Of a stretch of DNA of 60,302 nucleotides, positions 1-7,251 are shown one piece after another. Positions within the stretch are counted from its first letter, which is position 1. The number at the start of each line of letters is the position of its first letter. Made by a program: the position numbers and the translations under genes. Source of the DNA: Rhodospirillaceae bacterium (lineage in GTDB: Bacteria > Pseudomonadota > Alphaproteobacteria > Rhodospirillales > JABJKH01); the NCBI GenBank assembly GCA_018660465.1, contig JABJKH010000029.1, forward strand, positions 1 through 60,302, given 5' to 3'. The notes under the pieces are model-generated. The model had not been told where the DNA came from. It worked only from the letters and a program-made list of their open reading frames with translations, and searched no databases.

Positions 1-1
1 C

Positions 2-82
2 GCACTGTTTCTCGTATCCGACGATTCGTCTTTCATGACCGGTGCGGATCTTTTGATCGACGGGGGATACGTCGCCCAGTGA
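2..82 (+). CDS. SDR-family oxidoreductase, C-terminal end (partial)
   Basis: The open frame enters from the left edge and ends at TGA 80-82. The last 26 residues include F-M-T-G-A-D-L-L-I-D-G-G-Y, which is the classic C-terminal signature of short-chain dehydrogenases/reductases (the TG-x-x-[LI]-x-[VI]-DGG segment that closes the Rossmann fold). Substrate cannot be told from this fragment. The gene reads towards the repeat-rich intergenic region that precedes the AzlC-like gene, and no linkage with that gene is evident. Confidence 0.8.
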   Translation, partial: ALFLVSDDSSFMTGADLLIDGGYVAQ

Positions 83-698
83 CGCCACCGGATTGAGTTG
101 TTTTCAACCACCAGATAGAGAATGTGACGATCAAACCACGAATTTCCCGCCCGATGTAGAACACTCGACAATCTCTTGTGCCGTCTGTCCGAATAAAGGT
201 GGTTTCAAGGAATTTTCCTTACCGCCCTTTTGGAGGATTTCCGCCTTCTTAGATTCGTCCTGATATCCATTTATGATGCAGTAGGCGGCTCTTTCCCGAA
301 GGTATCGCAATGTACTAGATTACGGCAACAAATACTTGAAAACTAAGCCATTATTAGATTTTTCTAATCGTCCGCTTCTGGCTACGTCCGGACTCTATCT
401 GAGCGCCATAATAACGTCCGGTTTTCTGCGGATAGCGGAAGTCAAAAACGCCAAATCCGATTTTTAAGATTTGATGTCCGCTATTAGGAGGCAGAGCGGA
501 AGTCATTTGGGGTTAATGAAAAGGGCTGTTCCTGACCCGAAGCAGACATTTCCCAGAAACTAATCCCGCCATGACGGGATTACTTATCGCTTATGGGAAT
601 AATGTTACATTTCGACATAGGCTTTTGACGCATTAATTTTATAGGACTCGGGAAGGCTAGAGTTTTAGAAGACCTCGCCCTGTGCTAATTTCCATTTC
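83..698. other. Long intergenic region with repeat copy and a hairpin
   Basis: No convincing gene is seen in these 616 bases. It contains dispersed repeat copy R1 (318-551). Right after it lies a perfect 8-bp inverted repeat, TAATCCCG (561-568) and CGGGATTA (575-582) with a 6-nt loop. There is no T-tract on either side, so it is not a textbook terminator. Confidence 0.5.
318..551. repeat. Dispersed intergenic repeat, copy R1
   Basis: The longest copy of a family that recurs at 1756-1880, 2618-2756, 4583-4596 plus 6173-6331 (split by an IS), and 13967-14070. Shared elements in order are ATTACGGCAAC, TTTTTCTAAT, CTTCTGGCTACGTCCGGACT, the core GATGTCCGCTATTAGG...AGCGGAAGT (473-504), and a tail reading AGGGCTG...GACCCGAAGCAGACAT. 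Many parts are short alternating runs built on GTCCGC and its near-complement GCGGAAGT, so the unit can fold. All copies lie between genes. Confidence 0.75.
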
Positions 699-1403
699 AT
701 GAGGGAGAAACAGACCTACTGGCGAGGCTTAAAAGAATGCATATTGGGCCCAGGTTGGGGGGTCTTCACAGGCATGGTTGGTTTCGGCACTTTGGCATCA
801 GAAGCCAGCCTATCTATGCTCCATGCCTTAATGATTATGGCAGGTTTATGGAGCATGCCGGGGCTCATTGCCTATGTTGATCTCTATAATACCGGTATTA
901 GCATTCTTGCCTTAGTGATCGCGACAGGGATTGCGAATGTGCGTGTGCTTCCCGTAACAATTGCCACCATCCCCGTGATCCGGACCAGTCAAAAGGTAAA
1001 ACCTGTCCATTTCTTTTATGCTCAAATTAATTCCGTTAATGCCTATCTTGCTCTTCTAATTGTGAAGCAGGAAATTGAGGACAGACGATTACTAACACAA
1101 TATTTTGTTGCTTATTGTATTGGGACACTGTTCCTTGGCGCGGCTGGTTTAATCCTCGGGATGACCCTAGCTGGTTCAGTGTCACCTGAGATTCTGCGCA
1201 TCCTTATTTTTGTGACTCCTCTTTACATTTTGTTACTCGCAACCAGTTCCCGAAGAACTTCTATCCTTCTTTCTATTGCTGTTGGTGGCTTGGTCGTTCC
1301 CTATGCACAAACTGTTTCTGCGGATTGGGGGGTCGTTATCGGCGGCGTTGTTGCTGGGACGATAGCCTATTTCATGGCTCGACGATGGAGGCAATCGACA
1401 TGA
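699..1403 (+). CDS. AzlC-family membrane permease (branched-chain amino acid export type)
   Basis: A 234-residue, strongly hydrophobic protein with several predicted membrane segments. The early region with Y-W-R-G-L-K-E-C and later G-x-G-T-L-A-S-E-A-S-L matches AzlC proteins, the large subunit of AzlCD exporters that move branched-chain amino acids and analogues out of the cell. The stop overlaps the ATG of the AzlD-like gene (ATGA, 1400-1403), so the two are translationally coupled. No strong ribosome binding site is visible before the ATG. The substrate is inferred from the family only. Confidence 0.8.
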   Translation: MREKQTYWRGLKECILGPGWGVFTGMVGFGTLASEASLSMLHALMIMAGLWSMPGLIAYVDLYNTGISILALVIATGIANVRVLPVTIATIPVIRTSQKVKPVHFFYAQINSVNAYLALLIVKQEIEDRRLLTQYFVAYCIGTLFLGAAGLILGMTLAGSVSPEILRILIFVTPLYILLLATSSRRTSILLSIAVGGLVVPYAQTVSADWGVVIGGVVAGTIAYFMARRWRQST

Positions 1404-1744
1404 CCGATCTACCTCATTGGTTAATTTTGGTTCTCGTCATTTTCGGTACATTCTTTTGGAAGTTCATTGGCGTCGTCGCTGCTGGAAAAATAAGGGACGA
1501 TTCGGAAGTCCTGGAGTGGGTCACTTGTGTGGCCTTTGCAATTACAGCGGGCATCATGATTAAGGTTCTCATAGTCCCCGGTGGTGTCCTTGCAGAGGCC
1601 CCACTTCTCGCACGTTTTTGCGGTGTCGCTTTCGGTGTAACTGCCTTCTTCCTATCAGGCCGCAAAATTGTTGTCGGTCTTGGAGTCGGATCATCCGTAT
1701 TTGCAATACTGTCTTATTTAAACTTGAGTTGGCCTATTCTTTAG
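1400..1744 (+). CDS. AzlD-family small subunit of exporter
   Basis: 114 residues with about four hydrophobic segments, matching the size and topology of AzlD, the small partner that AzlC needs for transport. I chose ATG 1400 because it forms the ATGA overlap with the upstream AzlC stop. A longer frame starting at 1325 would lie inside azlC and adds an arginine-rich stretch unlike AzlD. The gene ends just before repeat copy R2 and is convergent with the potassium channel gene. Confidence 0.75.
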   Translation: MTDLPHWLILVLVIFGTFFWKFIGVVAAGKIRDDSEVLEWVTCVAFAITAGIMIKVLIVPGGVLAEAPLLARFCGVAFGVTAFFLSGRKIVVGLGVGSSVFAILSYLNLSWPIL

Positions 1745-1755
1745 TGAATTTTTGG

Positions 1756-1880
1756 TAAGCAGAAGGAATTTGAGGCTGACGATTAGGGCTGCTAGTGCTA
1801 TTAGCGGCGATTCTGATCATCACCGGAATACGTCAGCTTTTAAGGGGTGAAGCGGACGTAATTTGAGGGCGCTGATAAGG
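1756..1880. repeat. Dispersed intergenic repeat, copy R2 (diverged)
   Basis: A degenerate member of the family lying between two convergent genes. It keeps GATTAGGGCTGCT, CTATTAGCGG, and the core end TTAAGGGGTGAAGCGGACGT (about 1836-1859). It is less similar to R1 than R3 and R4 are, so it may be an older copy. Confidence 0.55.
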
Positions 1881-1946
1881 ATAGCTTCTGACGTTTATTC
1901 ATTGATATTAGCGGGTACTTAACGGTTTTCCGGAATTTTATCGCAC

Positions 1947-2486
1947 TTATCCAGCAGAGCTCGGTTCTAAGATTTTGTTTACTTTCTCCAAGATTTCTCT
2001 GTTCAACTTCTCATCAATCTCAGCTGCTTTGGAATCGTGTTCCATGTTAGCCACAACAGTTTTTCTGATGAATTCGTTGAGTTGTTCGTTGTTAGCACCA
2101 ATCTCTTCTATTCGCTCGTTTTGTTCTTGTAAAAGCTCGTTCTGAACACTTTTATCTGTATGAGCGATAACAAGTCCGCCAACATAACCGACTAAGGTGC
2201 AATATAAAGTGGCACCTACAAACGCTATTAAGCCAGTAATAATTCGACCTTCTGTTGTCACTGGATAGTGATCGCCGAAACCAATTGTGGTGATACTCAT
2301 TATGCACAGCCACAAAGCATCGCCGAAGCTCTTCATATTTGCTCCCTCAACGCCGCCTTCGGCTAACCAAAGCAAGGGACTCCCTAACGCGATGATGGTA
2401 ATTGTGAATAGAGTTAACAGACCAATGACGTAGCTAGATTTTGTTACGTCCATCCGATTTTGAACTATTGTAGTAAGCTTTCTCAT
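1947..2486 (-). CDS. Two-TM potassium channel family protein (Ion_trans_2)
   Basis: A 179-residue protein with a first membrane helix around residues 18-43, a pore loop carrying the K+ selectivity filter T-T-I-G-F-G-D (residues 66-72), and a second helix around 83-108, followed by a Glu/Asn-rich C-terminal tail likely to form a coiled coil. This is the minimal KcsA-like layout. The tail has no recognisable RCK or cyclic-nucleotide domain. An in-frame ATG lies 12 nt upstream (2498), but the ATG at 2486 has GGAG at 6-nt spacing while the other is crowded by its only AGGA, so I prefer 2486. Gating is unknown. Confidence 0.8.
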   Translation of the reverse strand: MRKLTTIVQNRMDVTKSSYVIGLLTLFTITIIALGSPLLWLAEGGVEGANMKSFGDALWLCIMSITTIGFGDHYPVTTEGRIITGLIAFVGATLYCTLVGYVGGLVIAHTDKSVQNELLQEQNERIEEIGANNEQLNEFIRKTVVANMEHDSKAAEIDEKLNREILEKVNKILEPSSAG

Positions 2487-2617
2487 TGTGCACTCCATTT
2501 CCTAGTTACTTCTTTGAATGCCATATAGGGTGGGGAATGCAAACCCTGGAGGATGACAAAAGTATATGCCGTTTGTTCAACAACAGTTCGCCCACTGTTC
2601 ATTTGGCAAAGGGAACC

Positions 2618-2756
2618 TCCGCTGTTGGCTACTTCCGGACTCTATCAGAACACCCCAATAACGTCCGCTATCGGGGGGTGAAGCAGACATTTTTGTTGTG
2701 AAAACAGTTTTGCTACATTTGATGTCCGCTATTAGGGGGCAAAGCGGAAGTAAAAC
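2618..2756. repeat. Dispersed intergenic repeat, copy R3
   Basis: Clear copy with TTGGCTACTTCCGGACTCTA near the start and the core GATGTCCGCTATTAGGGGGC followed by AAAGCGGAAGT (2721-2751). It lies between the 5' end of the potassium channel gene and the 3' end of the caspase-like gene. Nothing else is evident in 2487-2808. Confidence 0.7.
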
Positions 2757-2808
2757 TACACCTGCAAATACTTCCGAAGTTGACCCAAAGGAGACAAAAC
2801 CGTTCGGA

Positions 2809-4443
2809 TCAACGTCGCCTGACGAACAAGAAATCTCCACCTTCATGTCCTGCCTTACGGACATCCGAATATTCAGGTGTTTGGTCTGCTTTTAGCATTA
2901 CAGGACGGCGCATTTTTGAGAACAATTGGGTGCCGTCGATAACATCTTTATTGCCCTTGAGTACATCAAGGAAAACACTGGCAAATGGCGAATGGCCGGT
3001 GCCGTCACTGTCTGCTACAGGCTCTACCCCGCCAGATGTTAATACCAAGCGCGCACGCTTTCCTGCCATTTGAGCAACATAGTCCGAAGATTTTTCCTTA
3101 ATTTTTGCCGACCGCACCAAAGTCCCGGAATAACAGCTATCGGCGACCACCATGACATGCTTGGCTTCCAGCGCCATCAGAGTCCCGGTAATACTAGAAT
3201 TAGGAATCCAGTTTGTCCGCCGGTTGGGTTTGGCATTGATGGGCAGCCAAAACCCTTGTTCGGTGGTATCGTCCAGCCACCCATGCCCGGCATAATAAAT
3301 CAACAGATTATCATTGTCGGTTAGCGTTTCGCGATATTCGTCCAAAGCATCAAAGATTTGCGACCGGGTCGCATTCTCCAAATGTCGCACCTTGTATCCG
3401 TAAGAATCCCGAAGCAGACCTGCAACAGCCGTTGCATCGGAGACAGCTGTATTCAATTTCTTTAGGTACTTGTAGTCGTTGTTACCGATCACCAGCGCAT
3501 GGTAATTCCCAAAGTCAACGTCAGCATATTTTTGCTGATTTTTTTCCTCTTTCCTTTGGCGCTCAAGCGCCGCGAGCTTAAGAGAATTTTGCTCCTGTCC
3601 GCGTTTCAATTCGGCAAGGCGATGCGCCTCCGCTGCCTGTTGCTTTTGTGCTTCGGCGAGTTCGCGCGCCTGATCTTCCCGGAGTCTGGTGAGTTCATTT
3701 AAACGTTCCTCATTTATTTTGCGCTGCTGTTCCAATTCTGCAATTTGTTTTGCCCGTTCAGCTTGACGCTGAGTAGCCTCTTGTAATTCCTGCTCCTGCC
3801 GTGAGCCTCCGTCCTGCCCTTGTCCGCTCGTTATCCCACCCGAATTAAAATTATTGAGGCTGCTCTCAGCCGCTTTCTGCTTAGCCTCAAGACCAGCAAG
3901 CTCTAGCGAAGTTGCTTGTACCTGCGCCTCTTTAACTTCACGCAGGACCGCCGCCGTGATGGGTGCTTTTGGAGCAAGCGCCCCCTTACACTTTTCTCCA
4001 TCTGGATCGTTATCCCTAAATCCAGAAAGAATAAGTTTTCCGCTCCAAAATTTACCGGCGAAAGTAAATTGGTTTGTTTCAGTAGCTCCGCGAGGGTCAG
4101 AATATTCATACTCAAAAAAGATTCGATATCTTCCGCTGTTAGAAATATGGCCCGATATTCTAGAGTCAGCGTCTCCCTCGTAATCCTCCCAATCAAGAAT
4201 TTCTATATCGTTACCTGATATTTCAATCTTCAATACCTTCGTAAAGCTATGATCGATGCTGAGACCACCGAGTGATGCTGCTTCGCAGAACACCTCACCT
4301 TCCCAAGGGCCATCAAAGAAGTTTGATGCGGCAGATGTGTGGACAGCGGAAACGATCAATGCTCCAGCAAATGTCCCGCGAATACAAAGGTACTTAAAGC
4401 AATTTTTGTAGCGCATAAAATTTGGCAAGATGATTATCCCCAT
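2809..4443 (-). CDS. Secreted caspase-family (C14) protein with coiled coil
   Basis: 544 residues. An N-terminal signal-like segment ends near A-S-A-A-S (residue 40), then comes a beta-rich domain of about 100 residues that I do not recognise. A long Gln/Glu/Lys-rich coiled coil follows (about 165-305), then a caspase-like domain (about 310-540). The catalytic dyad is visible: His387 in Y-Y-A-G-H-G and Cys437 in V-V-A-D-S-C-Y-S-G. Bacterial relatives are called orthocaspases, which typically cleave after basic residues. The coiled coil suggests self-association or a partner. No start has a clear ribosome binding site; Met10 is an alternative start. The target is unknown, and a role in stress response, defence or cell death is inference only. 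Confidence 0.85.
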   Translation of the reverse strand: MGIIILPNFMRYKNCFKYLCIRGTFAGALIVSAVHTSAASNFFDGPWEGEVFCEAASLGGLSIDHSFTKVLKIEISGNDIEILDWEDYEGDADSRISGHISNSGRYRIFFEYEYSDPRGATETNQFTFAGKFWSGKLILSGFRDNDPDGEKCKGALAPKAPITAAVLREVKEAQVQATSLELAGLEAKQKAAESSLNNFNSGGITSGQGQDGGSRQEQELQEATQRQAERAKQIAELEQQRKINEERLNELTRLREDQARELAEAQKQQAAEAHRLAELKRGQEQNSLKLAALERQRKEEKNQQKYADVDFGNYHALVIGNNDYKYLKKLNTAVSDATAVAGLLRDSYGYKVRHLENATRSQIFDALDEYRETLTDNDNLLIYYAGHGWLDDTTEQGFWLPINAKPNRRTNWIPNSSITGTLMALEAKHVMVVADSCYSGTLVRSAKIKEKSSDYVAQMAGKRARLVLTSGGVEPVADSDGTGHSPFASVFLDVLKGNKDVIDGTQLFSKMRRPVMLKADQTPEYSDVRKAGHEGGDFLFVRRR

Positions 4444-4637
4444 ATTAAGCAGCGCTTATTAAGTGATAATTCATTACAACAAATTCTAATATTATTTTCA
4501 ACTCCAACGCATTGCCAATTGACTACAGGCTTGTAGCCGCATAGGACGGCAGCACACCGCCTTTTTCCGTTGGCGGTGTAATTTCCGCTTCTGGCTGAGG
4601 CTGTTGAAGAACTCTGTTTTGGGAGGATTTCGGATAT

Positions 4638-4663
4638 CTGCTGTTAGTAGCAGCAGTCTTTTT
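4638..4663 (+). terminator. Possible inward-protecting terminator of the IS
   Basis: CTGCTG (4638-4643) and CAGCAG (4651-4656) form a short stem, followed on the plus strand by TCTTTTT. It lies just inside the left end of the IS and downstream of the transposase stop. Such sites in IS ends limit transcription entering from outside, which would here run antisense to the transposase. The stem is only six pairs, so support is modest. Confidence 0.35.
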
Positions 4664-4732
4664 GTTCCCGCTTTGGCACCATGCCTTTGCGGGTTTTGTT
4701 TGTTTGGTGATTTCGCAGTTCTGATACATTGA

Positions 4733-6091
4733 TCAAGCGAATATTGGTTTAGGTGGCGGTCTGATGGCATGGTTTGCGAGACGCTTCAGGTTCTGAACCG
4801 CCGCAGTCAGCAGAAATTCGTCCTTGGCACCACTCAATCCGCGAAGCCTTAGCCTGATCATCGCGTGAATATGTTTTGCCTCACCAAACAATCTCTCGAT
4901 CTTCTTACGTTGGGTTCTCGAATTTATATAGGCATCTGTCTCCATCAAGGCTTGGGTATAGTCACGAGCTTCTTGGTTGATGTCGCGAGAGACCCGGCGT
5001 TCCCGACCCGTGGTACATTTTGGCTTGAGCGAGCATTGGCCGCAGTCACTGCGTTTAGCAATATATTTGAGCGTGGTGCCATCATGCACCATACCCGACG
5101 TTTTTAACTCTTTACCGCCTGGGCATATATAAAGGTCACGTTCTTTGTCATAGTCAAAATCGGCACGGATGAACTTGCCATCCGCCGCAACCTGGGTTCG
5201 ATCCCACACCGGAACATGCGGATCAATGTCACGTTTGACCAACCAGCCAAGCATCTTACCTGTACCGTAAGCGACATCTCCGGCAATATGATCCGGCTTT
5301 AGGCCAAAGCGTTCTTCGGTCCGTTCGATCATGGTCTCTGTCGCATCCACCTCCTTGGAGATGCGCGTCGGCGTCGCCTCAACATCAACGATCACGGCAT
5401 TTTCCATATCAATCAGATAATTTAGGCTATAGCCGAACATGACCTTATTACGTCCGCGCCTCGTCCACGCCGCCGTTGGATCGGTGGGTGATATGGCCTT
5501 GGGCTTTTGACGGGGGTTGATCGGCGTGTTCTCCCTTTCAAGGGCAACCACATATTCCCGGATTGCCCGACGTGCCAACTGTTGTTCCGACCATTCAATC
5601 TCCGATCCTTCGACCCGTTGGAACCGGCTGGCATCAGCTTCAATCACGCTGGCATCCACGGCAAAACCTTCGCCTTTGACCAATCCCGCATCCATGCACT
5701 GACGCACAATGCGCTCAAACACTTGGCGAAATACATCACCATCATGGAAGCGACCATGCCGGTTGACCGAAAAGGTCGAATGATTGGGAACCCCGTCCTC
5801 AAGGCCAAGCCGACAAAACCATCTGTATGCCAGGTTGAGTTCAACCTCTTGGCACAGCCGACGCTCCGAACGGATCGAATAACAATAGCCAACCAGTAGC
5901 ATCCGGATCATCAGTTCAGGATCAATCGAAGGGCATCCCGTATGACTGTAAAAAGGGGCAAGTTCCGAGCGAAGCCAACTCAAATCTAGAACCGCATCGA
6001 TGCGACGCAAAAGGTGATTGGCGGGAATGCGGTCTTCAAGATTGAACTCGTAGAAAAGACGGTCTTGTTGTCCGACTTCTGGTCCCATCAT
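4733..6091 (-). CDS. IS1182-family DDE transposase
   Basis: 452 residues, the usual length for this family, with no frameshift. The N-terminal region (F-Y-E-F-N-L-E-D-R-I-P, then E-R-R-L-C-Q-E-V) is typical. The catalytic acids can be placed as Asp in V-D-A-S-V-I, Asp in A-G-D-V-A-Y-G and Glu in K-K-I-E-R-L-F-G-E-A-K. A Cys-rich patch C-G-Q-C-S-L-K-P-K-C before the last motif is also family-typical and may bind a metal. It catalyses cut-and-paste movement of the surrounding element. The gene reads away from the IclR gene and towards the caspase-like gene. Confidence 0.92.
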   Translation of the reverse strand: MMGPEVGQQDRLFYEFNLEDRIPANHLLRRIDAVLDLSWLRSELAPFYSHTGCPSIDPELMIRMLLVGYCYSIRSERRLCQEVELNLAYRWFCRLGLEDGVPNHSTFSVNRHGRFHDGDVFRQVFERIVRQCMDAGLVKGEGFAVDASVIEADASRFQRVEGSEIEWSEQQLARRAIREYVVALERENTPINPRQKPKAISPTDPTAAWTRRGRNKVMFGYSLNYLIDMENAVIVDVEATPTRISKEVDATETMIERTEERFGLKPDHIAGDVAYGTGKMLGWLVKRDIDPHVPVWDRTQVAADGKFIRADFDYDKERDLYICPGGKELKTSGMVHDGTTLKYIAKRSDCGQCSLKPKCTTGRERRVSRDINQEARDYTQALMETDAYINSRTQRKKIERLFGEAKHIHAMIRLRLRGLSGAKDEFLLTAAVQNLKRLANHAIRPPPKPIFA

Positions 6092-6172
6092 TGCCGTGTT
6101 CCTTCCCCATATTCACTATGAAAAGGGAATCACGTTCAAGGGTTGATGACAACAGAGTTCTTCAACAGCCTC

Positions 6173-6331
6173 GGCTACAAACGGAAGTCCTAGCCACCCG
6201 TCAATTATGACCGCTTTTCTACGCACAGCGGACATTATTTGTCACGATGTCTGCTATTAGGGGGTAAAGCAGAAGTAATTTTGGGTAGGTGAATAGGGCT
6301 GCTGTTGACCCAAAGCGGGCATCCATACCAG
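6173..6331. repeat. Dispersed intergenic repeat, copy R4 (split by the IS)
   Basis: The right part of a copy whose first bases (TTCCGCTTCTGGCT, 4583-4596) lie on the other side of the IS. The core GATGTCTGCTATTAGGGGG...AGCAGAAGT is at 6246-6276, and the tail AGGGCTGCTGTTGACCCAAA matches the R1 tail. It lies against the 3' end of the IclR gene. Confidence 0.75.
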
Positions 6332-6360
6332 CGAATTTGTGAGAGGAATGATGGGTTGAA

Positions 6361-7134
6361 TTAGAGATAACTTTGGGAAAATTCTTTGCTAAAATCTGAA
6401 CTTATATCCCGCGTGGTTTTTATTAATATTGGTGCGAGTTGTTCGATTTTATTATGAGTCATTCGGGATTCTGGGCCCCGAACTGTAATTGCTGCGGCGA
6501 TGTTACCAAAACTGTCAAAGATAGGTGCAGACAAGGCAGAAGACCCTAGCGTTATCTCTCCATTAGTCGTGGCATACCCGAGCTCTCGAACCTTTATCAA
6601 CTGATCGAGATATTTTTTGCGATCCAATTCCGTAAGCGGCGTAAATGAAGTCCAATCTGTTTTCTCGAGAATGCGACTAATTTCTTCGATCGAGCGGAAC
6701 GCAAGTAAGACTCTGCCCGATGAACCAATCTGTATTGGCACAAACCGACCTAGGGTCGCGACCACGCGAAGTTCTCGGTCCGGTTCAAGAACATCGATGC
6801 ATTCGCGCATTATCCCCTGTGGTTTGATAAGGCAAATTGTTTCATTCGTAGACTCCAACAGCGTTTCTAAGTGCGGGCGACTAACGCTTCTAATGTCTTT
6901 TGGCATTAACCCATAAAGTCCAGGACCGGGACTATAGCGTCGGTTACTGGCGTTTTTTAAAACAAACCCGAGTGCGACCAACGTCGTCAAAATTCTCAAT
7001 GATGTCGCTTTATCATATCCAGCACGCTTACTAATTTCCGATAAAGAAATTGGCGAGCCGCTATGACAGATACAGCTAAGGATTGAAAACCCCCGCTCAA
7101 TGGATCGACCAATTTTTAAAGGCTGATTCGACAT
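6361..7134 (-). CDS. IclR-family transcriptional regulator
   Basis: 257 residues. The N-terminal winged helix-turn-helix (about 8-70: R-S-I-E-R-G-F-S-I-L, then S-L-S-E-I-S-K-R-A-G-Y-D-K-A-T) and the C-terminal effector domain (about 80-250, with G-S-S-G-R-V-L-L-A-F and later S-A-L-S-A-P-I-F-D) are typical of IclR proteins, which usually control catabolic genes in response to a small organic acid. It is divergent from the flavoprotein-ferredoxin-transporter genes, with a palindrome in the 117-bp gap, so it most likely regulates that operon. The ligand is unknown. Confidence 0.9.
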   Translation of the reverse strand: MSNQPLKIGRSIERGFSILSCICHSGSPISLSEISKRAGYDKATSLRILTTLVALGFVLKNASNRRYSPGPGLYGLMPKDIRSVSRPHLETLLESTNETICLIKPQGIMRECIDVLEPDRELRVVATLGRFVPIQIGSSGRVLLAFRSIEEISRILEKTDWTSFTPLTELDRKKYLDQLIKVRELGYATTNGEITLGSSALSAPIFDSFGNIAAAITVRGPESRMTHNKIEQLAPILIKTTRDISSDFSKEFSQSYL

Positions 7135-7173
7135 AAGTACTCAGTCTATTCTAATAAAAAAATTTCACCTAGT

Positions 7174-7188
7174 AAAATTTGAAATTTT
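7174..7188. promoter_or_regulatory. Candidate IclR operator
   Basis: AAAATTTGAAATTTT is a perfect 7+1+7 palindrome in the divergent gap between the iclR-like gene and the flavoprotein gene. Its size and form resemble known IclR-family operators (15-bp palindromes with A/T-rich arms). A partial repeat, GTAAAATTTT, follows at about 7194. A second small inverted repeat, CGTTT-AG-AAACG, is at 7219-7230. The A+T richness makes chance palindromes more likely, so this is tentative. Confidence 0.45.
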
Positions 7189-7251
7189 GTTTTGTAAAAT
7201 TTTTATTTTTCCTGCTATCGTTTAGAAACGTAGCGTGGATGGAGACTGAAA

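Larger units (their letters stand above)
4597..6172. mobile_element. Complete IS1182-family insertion sequence
   Basis: A 1576-bp element bounded by perfect 22-bp inverted repeats (4597-4618 and 6151-6172, both starting GAGGCTGTTGAAGAACTC from the outside). It is flanked by the 4-bp direct repeat GGCT (4593-4596 and 6173-6176), a target-site duplication. The transposase is full length, so the element may be active and the insertion recent. Joining the flanks restores CTTCTGGCTAC, a conserved segment of the dispersed repeat, which shows that the IS jumped into a repeat copy. Confidence 0.9.

Noticed and set aside
318-551. Dispersed repeat considered as integron attC site
   Set aside because: I do not see the paired GTTRRRY/RYYYAAC core sites; only the general idea of repeat-bounded blocks is kept.
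4554-4579. ACACCGCC/GGCGGTGT stem left of the IS as a terminator
   Set aside because: A perfect 8-bp stem, but no T-tract on either strand; it may just be part of the folded repeat family.
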